From: Lingula anatina
Lineage: Eukaryota > Brachiopoda > Lingulata > Lingulida > Lingulidae
DNA: 64,000 nucleotides
Assembly: GCF_001039355.2 (NCBI RefSeq)
Contig: NW_019773603.1
Coordinates: 474,476 to 538,475 of the forward strand
Reading direction: 5' to 3'
Position numbers and translations under genes: made by a program. A model generated the notes under the pieces. It worked only from the letters and a program-made list of their open reading frames with translations, was not told the DNA's origin and ran no database searches. Shown here one piece after another: positions 10,880 to 24,000 of this stretch. The stretch's first letter is position 1, and every line of letters starts with the position of its first letter.

Positions 10880-11270
10880 ATCACTGAAGATACGATGGGC
10901 AAGCGTCTGTTCCTGGAGACAAAAAACAATGTTACCTTTGCGCAGTGATGGCATTCTACAGACGGTGCAAAGATAGTTTACGAAAAAATTTGGCTTGCAG
11001 TTATCTATTTCCGAGGATATCCTACACATTACTAATGGGGCTCTCATCTAAGGCTTGAGCTGATCGACCATTGTGGGTCCGGATCTGGTTTGCATATGAA
11101 CAGCCTACTGTTGCATCCACTGTGCGTGGAGTAACATTGTCATAATGAAGCATCAATAAGTGTAGTCGTGGGTCCTAAAGATAGTGCCAACAGATTTCCG
11201 TAAGTTCCTTTTGAGTACTTGGATGCATGGGTCTGTGTTAAAGAATCAAGAGATAACTTAACACATTATT
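10880..11270 (-). pseudogene. Decayed Tc1-like transposase fragment
   Basis: The minus strand matches the C-terminal half of Tc1-like DDE transposases only in scattered frames. The better-kept paralog at 62184-62492 shows the N..NTD..IQVLE and HYDN.TP...D.T pattern. Many stops and frameshifts. It lies in the intron upstream of gene 1 exon 11771. Confidence 0.6.
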
Positions 11271-11770
11271 TTACACTCATAGGAGACGCCATGCTTTCTT
11301 TGTGTAAGATTATGCGGACGCAACGAAATACAATTTTCTCATTGGATATAATTCTGGACTTTCAACCAATCAGCGTTTTCACCAAAATTTGGTGAAAAAT
11401 TTTGAAACATGGATTCGATTGGCTTATATAAACTAGGTTAAACAATTTTCGTCAGAGGTAACTTGACACGATGAAGATAGGCTATAGTGAAGAGGTTAGT
11501 GTCAAGTAATCTCTGAAGCTCAGGTTGCCAGTAGCACATAATTGAAAATAAATTGGTCATCCGTTGTTCTCTAAACCATTACGTGTCTATACATTCTGAC
11601 AACGCTTAAACTTCCCTCAGCTGGTAAAAGTATCATTGCCAAGTTGGTGTCCATGTCACATTTCTGTTACACTATCCCATTCGACGTTGACAGTTCTAGA
11701 AATAAAATCGATTCTGCAAATGTTGATACTAATATCTGTAACTAATCTGAGTCGTTTCCCTTTATTTAAG

Positions 11771-11896
11771 TGACCTGTGCTTGGAAGTCTGCCTGGGATT
11801 TATATGATGGTCCTTGTGGATATTCCTGCACGCAGGTTAATATAGGAACACTTTCATATTCTATTTGGGATTTTAGTGATTGGAAGTGTTTCTCTG
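11771..11896 (+). CDS. Gene 1 exon: N-terminal Cys/Trp-rich module
   Basis: 126 bp, phase 1 to phase 1, after a tttatttaAG acceptor and before GTAAGT. Encodes TCAWKSAWDLYDGPC...SC...WKCFSG. The W..AW...GPC..SC spacing recalls a diverged TSP1-like start but lacks the Arg layer, so I name it only as Cys/Trp-rich. Paralogs at 8019 (dead) and 62745 (gene 2). Confidence 0.8.
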
Positions 11897-14763
11897 GTAA
11901 GTATAATTCACTGATGCTCACAGATCACTCTCATGATTTTGACGTTGCTGAGTATAGTTTGGCCAAAGGAGGGTCCTAAGTTGTGACGTCACAATAACAC
12001 ATTGGATAATTATCCTTTATCTTTAGGCTGTAGATCCCTTGTGAACGTGGGTCCTCATCAGTATTATGTCACAGGCATAGATTTAACTGAGCAATGGCAA
12101 CAAGGGGAAAATGAGTTCAGTTACACTCTGCCACACTCTGGTGTGTTTTTGTTTGGGTAAGTCTATTTTTGTTTGTCTTCCACCACCACCCAACCATAAA
12201 ATGTCCTTAATGCCTTCATGCTTGTGCATCACTAATTGGTACACTAGTGTCTAGAGCAAACAGACAGAAGGGCACATACGACATAAATGTCAGGTTAAGT
12301 TGGTGAGCAGAAATGATAGTGTGTCATCTATGTGAATTTTTTTTCGTATTCTATAACAGGTGAAGTTAGTGAGTAAAAATAAAAAAAATGTGTCAATGCT
12401 GTGCTTTTTTTCTGAGAATATTTCATTTTGTATGCTTAGACATGTGCTCGAAGTTACATTTTCTTGATATTTGTGACATCTTGACATCACGATATTAAAA
12501 TTGATGGTGATTATGCTGGTAGACATTATGTATTATTGCTTAAATATGGGCAAACCAAATGTTAAGATAACACCATGCCTTATACTAAAATATATTGTAT
12601 ATAGGTGTACTAGATTGGTTGACAGGGGATTTGTTGTTGGTTATCTAATCTTTTTTCTCGGCCGTTTCAAAACCATTATTACTTGATCCTGTAAGGTGAC
12701 AAATTTAATAAATGGCTGTACAAAAAGCTTTTACCTTTGGAGCCTTTAACCCACAAATTTCATAAAAAATTGATCATAGTGCTTCTTTTATTATAAAAGT
12801 TTATGTATGATAATGCTAGCAAATTGATCAAATATTGCGTATTGTGGCCATAAGGGAATTAAGGTTGTTGTAAAAAAATAATAAAAAAACATACCTGTTC
12901 AGAAAGTAGCCAAGGTTAGCGGTTGACTCAAAGTAAGTAGTCACTAGGTTTATGAAAAAGTGAGAGTCCGTCTGGCATTCACTATCATTAGATTCATTTT
13001 TACAGTATATGGCACAGGCAAGGTCTACAGGTACTGTATGTCTGTAGTGTCCAAATATATAGATAGCATTCTCAATCTGGTAGCATTTTATGTGCTATCA
13101 CACCTTATATAAGCCCACCCCATAGCAATGATTTTTATTTTCAGATGGGGGTATGGGGAAGAAAACGCTTACTATATCAGAACGATAAAGATATATCAAT
13201 GTATCATATATCGTTTTGAACGCAAGGGATGGGGCATTAAATTTCATAAAACAGAGATGCGTGGCAATAACTCAAGGGTCATTCATAATGGGTCAGAGGT
13301 CACAAGAGTTTACATTTGGGTTTCTCAAAAATTAGAATCATAACAGTTTTTAAAAACATTGTTTAAATAATTTTATTTTTTGGTATTTGGTGAATGGTTT
13401 GGGACCATGCTATAACATAAAGCTTATGAAGAAAATCTGGTACCTCAAGTATCTTATTTCAGAATATTTTGCAATAAAACGTGAACCCAATAGTCAAAAT
13501 ATCCCCTATTTGAAAGTGGGTATAGGGAAAGAAAGTGGTTACTACATCAATATAGAGCAATATATATCAATGAATTATATATAATTAAAGATGTAAGGGA
13601 TAGGACAATTGTTTTTTGTAGGTCACAAATACATGACAATAGTCAAGGGTCATTGACAATGGTGCAAATGTCAGAAGTGTCATACATGTAGGGTAATATG
13701 TCATGTATTATTCATAAATTGAAGCCAACAATTGTTATCAAAACATTGCGAAAGAAATCAGAATTTGGTGAATGGATCAACAACACGTTATGATGTTATG
13801 CTTTTGAATAAAACTACGAGTCTCAAGCATTTTTTTTTTTTTTTTTGAAAATGTGTTTACTCATGGAATGTGAAAATATTAGTCGAAATTCGCCCTCTTT
13901 AAATTTGGGTTTGGGGAAAGAAACGGCTCATAATTGAAAGACAGATGAAAATACAGCAACACAATATTTTCTGCGTTTCGTTAGTATAGCGGAAAATTAT
14001 TGTATTCACGTTTTGTGATGTAAAAGAAGGTACGTGGAGATGTTTGGGTGCATGACGTACTGAGGTACAGTTATGAGTAGTAGTTCAATGCACGTCCAAT
14101 GAAGATTGGCGTAGGTGGTATAAAAGGGAGGATAGAGGTAATAGTGGTGACTTTCTAGCCTGCTTGCGGAAGGGCGGGATTATTTTGCCCCAAAATATAA
14201 CAATAAATAATATTTAATTTGATCATGCCCATTTTTNTTTGGGTTTGGGGAAAGAAACTGCTCAGAATTGAAAGACAGATGAAAATACAGCAACACAATA
14301 TTTCCTGCGTTTCGTTAGTATAGCGGAAAATTATTGTATTCACGTTTTGTGATGTAAAAGAAGGTACGTGGAGATGTTTGGGTGCATGACGTACTGAATT
14401 ACAGTTATGAGTAGTAGTTCAATGCACGTCCAATGAAGATTGGTGTGGGTGGTATAAAAGGGAGGATAGAGGTAATAGTGGTGACTTTCTAGCCTGCTTG
14501 CGGAAGGGCGGGATTATTTTGGTGACAGCACCAGTGGAACAATTTCACACATAAGAATGTGTCTATGAAAACTGCTAGGCGTCGGTTACATGCTCAGAGA
14601 GTTTAAAGCAGGGTAGCAGGACTGAAATCCCTTATATCGTTACAAAACAGGCAACGCAGATTGAACTGGGCCAACAGGATCTGGAACTGGACAGTCCATG
14701 ACAATTGGTCATATATATACATTCCAAAGAAAAATAGCAGAAGCNTTTAATTTGATCATTGCC

Positions 14764-14813
<50 letters not shown>

Positions 14814-15440
14814 CTACACACACTGGACTAAAGAAGTGTCACCCCCTGAATCAGAGTAGTTAAAGTAGGCATATCTTGAGCAGTTATAATGCCTGGTCTA
14901 CTTATAATGTGATTAATGAATATAAAACCGCTATACCGCTATAATAGTATTGTTCGTCTTGTACATGTACAGCAAATGTTGTTGCTGTATTCCTCCAACA
15001 AGGCAAGATACAGGCAAGTATCTGACGATTATAGACGTCGAACTATTAACCGGAAGAGGCGGAATATAAGCAATGTCAGAATATCAATATCGTTGAATTG
15101 TTCAGTCGGAACCGTGCATAGGGTCTGGTCTCGGTAAACACTGGATCAATTGACAAATTGCCTTTGATGGGTCGTCCAAGAACAAATATTGACCGTGAAG
15201 ACCTACGGTTGATTTTATTCTCCAGGTTGTCAAGGTTCGACACTGCTTGTCAGGTGACAGCACCAGTGGAACAATTTCACACATAAGAATGTGTCTATGA
15301 AAACTGCTAGGCGTCGGTTACATGCTCAGAGAGTTTAAAGCAGGGTAGCAGGACTGAAATCCCTTATATCGTTACAAAACAGGCAACGCAGATTGAACTG
15401 GGCCAACAGGATCTGGAACTGGACAGTCCATGACAATTGG

Positions 15441-15507
<67 letters not shown>

Positions 15508-18500
15508 CTGGTGAGTGTCGCTTTGGTCTGACTTCTGATGACAGACGGGTCCTATGCTGGCGAACCGCTGGTTAAGCATTTGAACCACATGCACTGAATT
15601 TTCAAACCCGGAACAGCATATCCATCATGGTGTGGGGCTGCATCAGTATCCATGGAGTGGGTGAATTGGTAGTGGTTCATGGAAACATGAATCACCAGAA
15701 ATATATTGATGTTTTGGAGTCAGGCTTGATACCATCTATTACTAACATGTTTGTCGACAGGAATTAACCAATTGTGTACCAGGATGACAATGCTCCTTGT
15801 CACAGACCCAGAGCAGTTGATGATTGCTTTGACAAACAGGACATTCGCAGGGTGATGGGACCTGCCCAGAGTCCGGATGCAAATCTAATAGAAAATGTGT
15901 GGAATGATATTAAAAAAAAAAAAAAATGCCCGTCTAACCAGCAGACAAACTCTGTTAGATTCAGTGTTTCATGCTTCGGCCAGCATAAGCCCTGAACGTA
16001 GCAGACAACTATATGAACCCTTGCCTCGTAAACTGGCATCTATTGTAAGGTCACGTGGCTATGCCACTAGTTTCTAATTTTGGACTTGAAACTGCATATC
16101 TTGGTAGAATGTTTTCATTTTTTTTTTTTTTTTGTGAAATTTGATGTGAATAGAATGATACCAGGAGCATATCATTCCACAGCCATTTATCTCCCCTATA
16201 GTATTGGTTCAGTAGGGGTGACACTTCTATTGTCCAGTCTGTGTATGTGGGTTTCATCTCTGTTTTAACACTGGGCTTGATGAAAACTGTTATAGTATAT
16301 ATACATAGAGGTATAGTAGTTAAGGTAAAAGGGTAAATACAGTTTATTTGATTAATAAAGGATCAGCGTCCAGCAACATCAGCAGGCTGTCGGCAAAATG
16401 TAATTTTGCGTTCAATTTAATTGTGAAAAAAATGTAGTGTATACTGCACACTTTTATGCAGTTTTACGATATGTCAATATGTTTCATAATTAAGACTCCT
16501 GTAAACAGAGCCATGCCTCATTTGAAATAGGTCAAATTGTCAGCCAGGGTCAAATTTAAAGCTTTCTTGTGAATATGAACCTTTTTTTAGAATTTCTTAT
16601 TCATTTTATATTTTCTTTTCTTTCTTTCTTTCTTTCTTGCTTTCCTTTTGTTTTTGTGTATCAGTGAGGTCTTTCTGTAAAATGAAGTATTGGAGAAAGG
16701 TACATGTAATCCTGTATTTTGTATTGTAATTTGTAAGATAAAATACTGGTTATATTTTTTGCAAGTAAACCCATTACCCCAATTTTTTTTTTTTTTCTTC
16801 TTTGTTACTACTCAATGTATAATTTTTGATTTATGGGTCAATAAGAAAAGGCATTCAGAAAAGCCATTCATATTCAGTCACTCTTTCCCCAAAAATCCTA
16901 TGTTGTTTATTATGATTTAGTAATCAAGGGAAAAGGGATTGTTCTTAACACTGGCAAGCAGTGCCGGAACATAACTTAATTTTTAATTAATTATTTTTTG
17001 TAATTTTTTATTCTGTATCATTTTGACATTGTACATTGAAAATGACGAACATTCAAGTCTGCTTCAATATATCTCAGGAGGAGATAAAGGTAAAACAAAT
17101 GCAGACCTGAAAAGTGCATCCGAGCTTTAGAGAAGAATTTTAACAAACATCTACTTTATAACAAACATGTATTGGAAAAAATTGTGACTGGAAACTAAAT
17201 AGTTTTCATTTTCATTTTTAGTGACTGTGAACGGTTGTGTTTATAGAAAGTATTGTGTGATATGAAATAAATTATAAATATATTAATATATATATATTTT
17301 TTACATTTTTCAAATTCATGTCATTTTCAAGGTTATATGGAAATTGGTGTAAACGTAAATTAGATCAATAATTATTTAGTTAAGTGCCAGTTTTTTTTAA
17401 GCACCAGACATGTGCGGCCAGGTGAAGGTTCACAGAATTTGACCGTATTGGGCTGATCTACTTGCATGGGGACCCTTTTAACTTCTGCCAAGCATTAGGC
17501 CCCAAAACCGTATTTCAAGTGAGAGAAGTTTCATTAGCTCTGTATGTATCAATTTAAATTATTGTTTTTCTTTTTATCAAGAGCTTATAAAATATGTAGG
17601 TTTTACCTCCAATATTTCTGTGACTGTCAGTCACCATCATCAGGGAGTAAATGACTAGGGTCATTACACCTGGAATGAAAATCCAGGTCAATTGCCCCTA
17701 ATCACTGGCCTTGTGTTGTAACTGTTACACCTTCCTCCCGGGGCTCCTCTGCATCCCTCTGGAGCACCGTGAGATAGATAGCTGGTAAATCATACCCCCC
17801 CTGTCTGTTCAGGTCTGGTTGTTTGGTCCTGATGTGTACAGCTTCTGCTATTTTTCTTTGGAATGTCCAGTTTTCCCTGTCTATTACTTTCAGGCTGTCA
17901 AAATCAATGTGGTGACCTGGATATTTGCAGGTATGTTCTCCAAGGGCTGATTTCCAGTTGTTTTTGGCCACTGAGTCTTTGTGTTCTTTCATTCTTGTGG
18001 CTAATGGTCTTCCTGTCTCGCCAATGTATTCTCCTTGGCAGGTTCCACATTTGACGGAGTAAATCACACCACATTGCTCTCCTTGGGTTAGAGGATCCTT
18101 GGGTTTTACTAGTGCTTGTCTCAGCGTCCAACCTGGCTTATGATGGAGTTTGATGTTATATTTCTTGTAAATCCGAGTAAGTTTTTCTGACAGACCTTTG
18201 CAGTATGGTAATACTATGCTTTGCTTTTCATCCCCAGTGGGCCCATTGCATCCTTTCCTTTGTCATGTCTGTTCTTGCCTCTTTTTTCCCCTTGTTTTAG
18301 TGCCCATTTTGGATATCCACATGCTAACAGGTCTTTTTCAATCATCTTCCTTTCTATTTATTTGTCCTCTGTATCGGATATCACGGTCTCACACCGGTGG
18401 AAAAGTGAAGCTGGTACACTAAGTTTTTGCGAGGTTGGATGGTGAGACAACCACTGTAAGTAGTGATCCGTGTTCGTGGCTTTCCTGTGCACTGTAGTTT

Positions 18501-20931
18501 TTATCCGTTCTTTGTCTTTGGTCATCTTAACATCTAGCATTGGCAGGGAACCTTCTCCATCTTCTTCTTCTATTGTGAAGTGTATGCTTTGGTGTTGTGC
18601 ATTAATGTGTTCAAACAGTGCCTGCACATGCATCTTCAAGGAGAATACATTGGCGAGACAGGAAGACCATTATCCACAAGAATGAAAGAACACAAAGACT
18701 CAGTGGCCAAAAACAACTGGAAATCAGCCCTTGGAGAACATACCTGCAAATATCCAGGTCACCACATTGATTTTGACAGCCTGAAAGTAATAGACAGGGA
18801 AAACTGGACATTCCAAAGAAAAATAGCAGAAGCTGTACACATCAGGACCAAACAACCAGACCTGAACAGACAGGGGGGGTATGATTTACCAGCTATCTAT
18901 CTCACGGTGCTCCAGAGGGATGCAGAGGAGCCCCGGGGGGAAGGTGTAACAGTTACAACACAAGGCCAGTGATTAGGGGCAATTGACCTGGATTTTCATT
19001 CCAGGTGTAATGACCCTAGTCATTTACTCCCTGATGATGGTGACTGACAGTCACAGAAATATTGGAGGTAAAACCTACATATTTTATAAGCTCTTGATAA
19101 AAAGAAAAACAATAATTTAAACGTATTTCAAGTGATTTATGCCCAATTTTCGATTTTTTGGCTTTCGAAGCAGATTTTCAGACAGCAGACATGCAACTCA
19201 TATATATGCTTATTTTCCCCTTATCTAGTTATACATTTACAATATTCCTATATTATATTTTTTGTCAATCAATATTCTTCCTCCCTAGACATTCAAACAA
19301 AAAAAAATAACCCACCTAGTCCACACTGTACCTACATTTTGCACCCACCCCCCAAAACCATATTTGAGCATGGCGATTTTCAAAGAGTCATATACCCACT
19401 GGTAGAGGTCCTATGACTGTAAAACCTTTTAAAGGAACATTAGAGTGATAAATCACAAAATAGATCTTCGTGGACTTTTATTTTGTTGGCGAAATATTGA
19501 TGTCTGAAAATTTAGAATTTAGATGGGTGTTGCTCTTGTCTTGGCCAGTAATACCTGCTCACTTCCTCTAATCACGACACATTTAAACAGTATACTTTAC
19601 AAATGAAGGTAATGTCCTCTTTCAAAGCCTACTTTTGATAATTTAAACTTCCATTCTTATATTTTGGTCATTTGTTACTGAAATTTATGTAGCAACGGTC
19701 AACCGGCAAGTTTCTATCTTTTGCTCAAGTGCTTATATTGCCATTGTTCAACCAGCAGTGCATTTTCTATAATGCTATGGCTTACCAAATTAATTAAAAA
19801 TAAGATTAGACTAAAATTTTGATTAATTGAGAAGAGAAAACAACAAACAACTCACGTTTTTGTATATGTTCACAGAAACTTCAGACTACATGTAGTACAG
19901 GTAGTCTACTTATCATCAGAAATATATTACTTCTTCAACAAATAATATTGAACACAAATGGGCATCAATCAATCAGCTAACTATTCAGTCTACAACACAT
20001 AAGCATTATTTTCATCGGATGTAAGTATAAATAAGTGAATTATTTGATCGAAACTACATGTACCTACATACAAAAATACTTTTAACCATAATATTTATAG
20101 GCAGAAGTCATTTGAACTGACATTCCCATAATAGTGCGCTCTCAAAAACATTTGTTAACGTATGTTCCGGGTCGTTCAATTCTAATTTTTATACTGTGTT
20201 CCAATATATTTAGTAGTTATTCACTCATGGTAAATTATACTTGACGTGAGGCTGTTTTTATAAATATTTAAACTGTAAGTGGGGTAAGACGATGATTTAC
20301 TTCATTATTGTTCATTGTGACAGGAGAGTGAAACTTTGATACAAACTTCTTCCTGTGGGACCCTAAAATAATCAAATGCAGTTTGCAATCTATATTTGTA
20401 TTTGCGTGTCTCATTATTCCACATGTTTAAACATCTCAGATTTGCCGACTGTTGCTGGATACCACTGGAAACAGGAATACCAAAAAACTGGAATGTTACA
20501 ACCGAATATAATGCTGGTATCCGAAACGACACGGGGAAACCAAATGCAAGCCCAGTAACCACAAGTAGCCCCATGGTTAAGTAAGTACTTGGTTTTTAGT
20601 GCAAGTAAATTTTCACGGATCATCACATAACTTTAAGTATAATATTAGTGCAAAACAAGTTAATACAATTCGCTAGGGAGCTCGTTAATAACGTATTGAT
20701 CCACTATAATTAAAATGGTTCTTGTCATTATTTTTATTTTCAATAGCATGGATGTCGCATGTGGCTATCAATTTGTCATCCCGTATGTTGATGCAGATGG
20801 GGATATTGTAAGATGTCGCTGGGCAAAGGGAGAGGATGAGTGCGCCGACATATGTGGGCCGCTTCCGGGGTCAACTTTGTATCCAGTACGTACACTCTCT
20901 CTCTCTTTTTCCTTATCGTCATGAACATACT

Positions 20932-21001
<70 letters not shown>

Positions 21002-24000
21002 ATCGTCTTCGTTAAACGATCTGGTTAAAGATCATTTAACCAAAACGATTGTTCTGGTTAAAGACCTTAAAATTATGTACTTGTTTTACAATTTCGACAC
21101 CGATTTCAAAGGGCTTTTAATACAGACTTGATATTGAATATGGAATCATTCTTCTAAATCATTTTTTTAAATGTTTACTTCTAAATGAAAGCAAGGATCA
21201 AATTGTGTTTATTTAAATGTCAAATGTCTATTCAGTGAACATTTGACATCTGTTCTTTAATTGAGCAAACATTACACGTGGATGATTCTTAGTCAAAAAC
21301 CAACTAGCGAAAGCACTATTTCGCTCTCCATATTTTCCAATTTACTGTGTGTGAAAAAGCAATACGTACACGTTCCTTCAAGGACGCTAATGTCAGCATC
21401 AAAATTCAGCAACGGTCAGTGGTGCGTTTGGTAAAGAAACTTGCTAAGAGCAGTCTCGCTATGACAACAGGCCTTGGAAAACCTTTTTGGTGATGATTTG
21501 CTCCTGAAGGGAATTGATTGTTTTTGCTTATTTGTAGCAGTAAAAGCGTAAGAACAATGGGCCATGTTCCCCTGCGTTAAGTTCTGGATGTCTTGGGTGT
21601 GGCCTCTGTTCAGGTTCACCAACCTGTTTTGTACACTGTTGGCGCAGAACAACAATACTGTAACACAGTTTACACAGCCTTATATCCGCCTCCTGTATAC
21701 AGAATTCCAAATCCCTCTCTGAAGGTAATGCCAAAATATTGAAAGTGTTTTGATCGAATCATATTCTGCCATGCTCATACCTGGACCAGCCCAAATAGTA
21801 ATACCCATTGAAATCGCCGTACGTTACTTAATTTAACAGTGTTTCAGACAAGGTAATCGGTTTATTGTTACTGACACACCTGAATACACATTAATCTAAT
21901 CACATGAAATCAGCCCACATGAAATACACGTTTTAAAAATAAACGACTCATTTTACCTGGACAAACCTTTGAAACTAAAATATTCCATTTTAAATGTCAA
22001 TTCTGTAATAAAACAAAACAACTTACTCTTTCTCTGAATTATTATCAATAGAACTACTTTACATCCCGCAGTGCAAAACTAACATATTGGACTAAACGCC
22101 TTGGTGAGTAATATATCAAATGATTTATTTCAGAACTGCACCCTTATCATCCCGTCTTCTAAGCGGAGTCTTTACGGTAGTGGGTTTTATGCAGTAGCAA
22201 TAATGTTGGAAGATTTCCTCGCAACAAACATAAAACAGGGTGGAGTGCAGAAAGACGAAACAACTCCATTGTCAAAGGTCCCACTGCAGGTCAGGAAAAC
22301 GAATATAAGTATTTAAATTAAAAAAATTAAAACATTGGCGATCAAAAAAAAAAAACAATCTTGGAAAGGACGGTATGGTTAACCCTATCATACTTGCCGA
22401 CCCCATGGCATTATTATTCAAATGACAATGTTTTGATAGTCACACAACGCAAAGCCATCTCGCTGAGTAAAGTTCTGCACACACGCTGCTCCCTGTAGTT
22501 TTTTGTCCATAATTATCCACCAGAATGAACCTGCCTTTTGTTTCCACACGTGGCAGCACGCGTTTGTAGGCCAGATCGGCGAAAAGTCGCATTTTAAAAG
22601 GCCCTTTATAAACTATATCACTTGCTTAATATCACTACGTATTCAGAGATTGACTTTGCTTTGTACTGTCACAGGCATACATGACAGGTGTATTGATTGA
22701 TTGATTGATTTTTGAATTGACGATTTTGTTTCTGAATTTCTCATTTGTCATAAATTGGGGTTTTATAATTTGTGAATAACTTGGATATTTCAGTATCTTG
22801 CTCGCATAAAGGATGGTTGTAATTGCGACAACCCGCCAACTTTCACAACTCCACCAGAGACAAAAAAACTACGTGCTGGGCAGACCTTCACGAAAGACTT
22901 AATAGCAATTTATCCCAGTGGGTATGTTTGCACTTGTAAGCACTTCCTTGTTCTGTCAGCCTACAACAGGCGACAATTTAAAAGGTCATGTAGTTAAGAC
23001 TTCAGTTGACAACGGAATATGCGTATCGACATGACAGCACATAATCCACACCCGTGCATATATTATATTCATAACGTCCACTTCTTTCCACACATACAGA
23101 ATAAATGCCATCATCGTCGTTCCACCAACCGGTGCTTATGTGGGTGCAATGTATACTGTAAATGGTACCACGGCCTCGGTTTACATAGCCTGGACTCCAG
23201 CACCTGCACAGCACGGACACCACCTGATTTGTTATCAAGCCTTTGGCAGTAATAGGTAAGTTCAGACTCATCTAAAACTCTGTTCTCATACCCAAGTTGA
23301 ACTGGCAGGATCGACCCAGCTCTGTCACGTTAAAGTGGTTAAAATTATGTTCAGTCAAAAATTACAATAGAGTGATAGGACCCACACATAATAGTTGGCA
23401 ATGGGACTGTAAAGGCTGTGACCGAATGAATGCCCGAGCACTAACACTGAGATGGTCAAGTATTAAATACTCTTCCCTGTTTCCCGAGAATGCTCGTGAA
23501 TGCATCTTATGCTCTGAAACTGACGTTGAATCAAGATGCGCAGTGACGGAGCTCCAATTCAGGAAACCCCTCTAATGGCTATTGAATAAAGTGGAAGATT
23601 GTGATAAAACTGCAATACAATATTGGTCAAAAAGGCTGTCCCACCTTCGGTGTCATGTGCTTTTAATTATAAATGATCACATCACAGGTGAAGATTGCTA
23701 TAAATAGTGGTTTTCATTCCAGATATCATAACTAACGTGATGAGTCAGACAGAAAATACAAACTGGCCGTGAAGATATCAATATTTAATACCATTTATTC
23801 ACATTTATAACTGTACCCCCTCAAATCCGCCGTTTCACTGTGATTTTCACAGGGGTAAAGAAATGTCTATTAAATTAAAATGACACCACCAAATGTCACC
23901 AAATTTACAAAAAATTTGCAGTAGGGTGTGCTCGTTAAAGGCTCCTTGTCTAATTGTGTTTATGTTTACCGCGTTAACCGCGTACTGTAATTATCTTCTC

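Larger units (their letters stand above)
10108..12880. repeat. Paralogous segment shared with 61293-63880 (5' part of gene 1 / gene 2)
   Basis: Intron, first two module exons and following intron are collinear with 61293-63880 at the right end of the window, with many substitutions and small indels. The segment includes a decayed Tc1 transposase in the same position in both copies (10880-11270 and 62070-62500). The transposon therefore predates the duplication that made the two genes. Confidence 0.85.
17523..19121 (-). mobile_element. Penelope-like element with inverted partial copy, bounded by a 14-bp target-site duplication
   Basis: The minus strand carries a 5'-truncated Penelope-like element: reverse transcriptase C-terminal part (18632-18358), GIY-YIG endonuclease (18067-17702), then a 3' tail. 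From 18636 the sequence turns round and repeats the GIY-YIG part and tail on the plus strand to about 19120, nearly identical to 18036-17553. The 14 bases CGTATTTCAAGTGA occur on both sides (17509-17522 and 19122-19135), which indicates a single insertion of the whole hairpin-shaped unit. Penelope-like elements are known for such inverted 5' ends. Confidence 0.85.

Noticed and set aside
13128-13584. Two open frames of 65-71 codons rich in Tyr/Ile
   Set aside because: They follow the units of a diverged tandem repeat and have no splice or domain support.
20414-20626. Minus-strand frames over exon 3 (and at 29069-29281)
   Set aside because: Shadows of the plus-strand exon, whose splice sites, phases and family motifs are clear.
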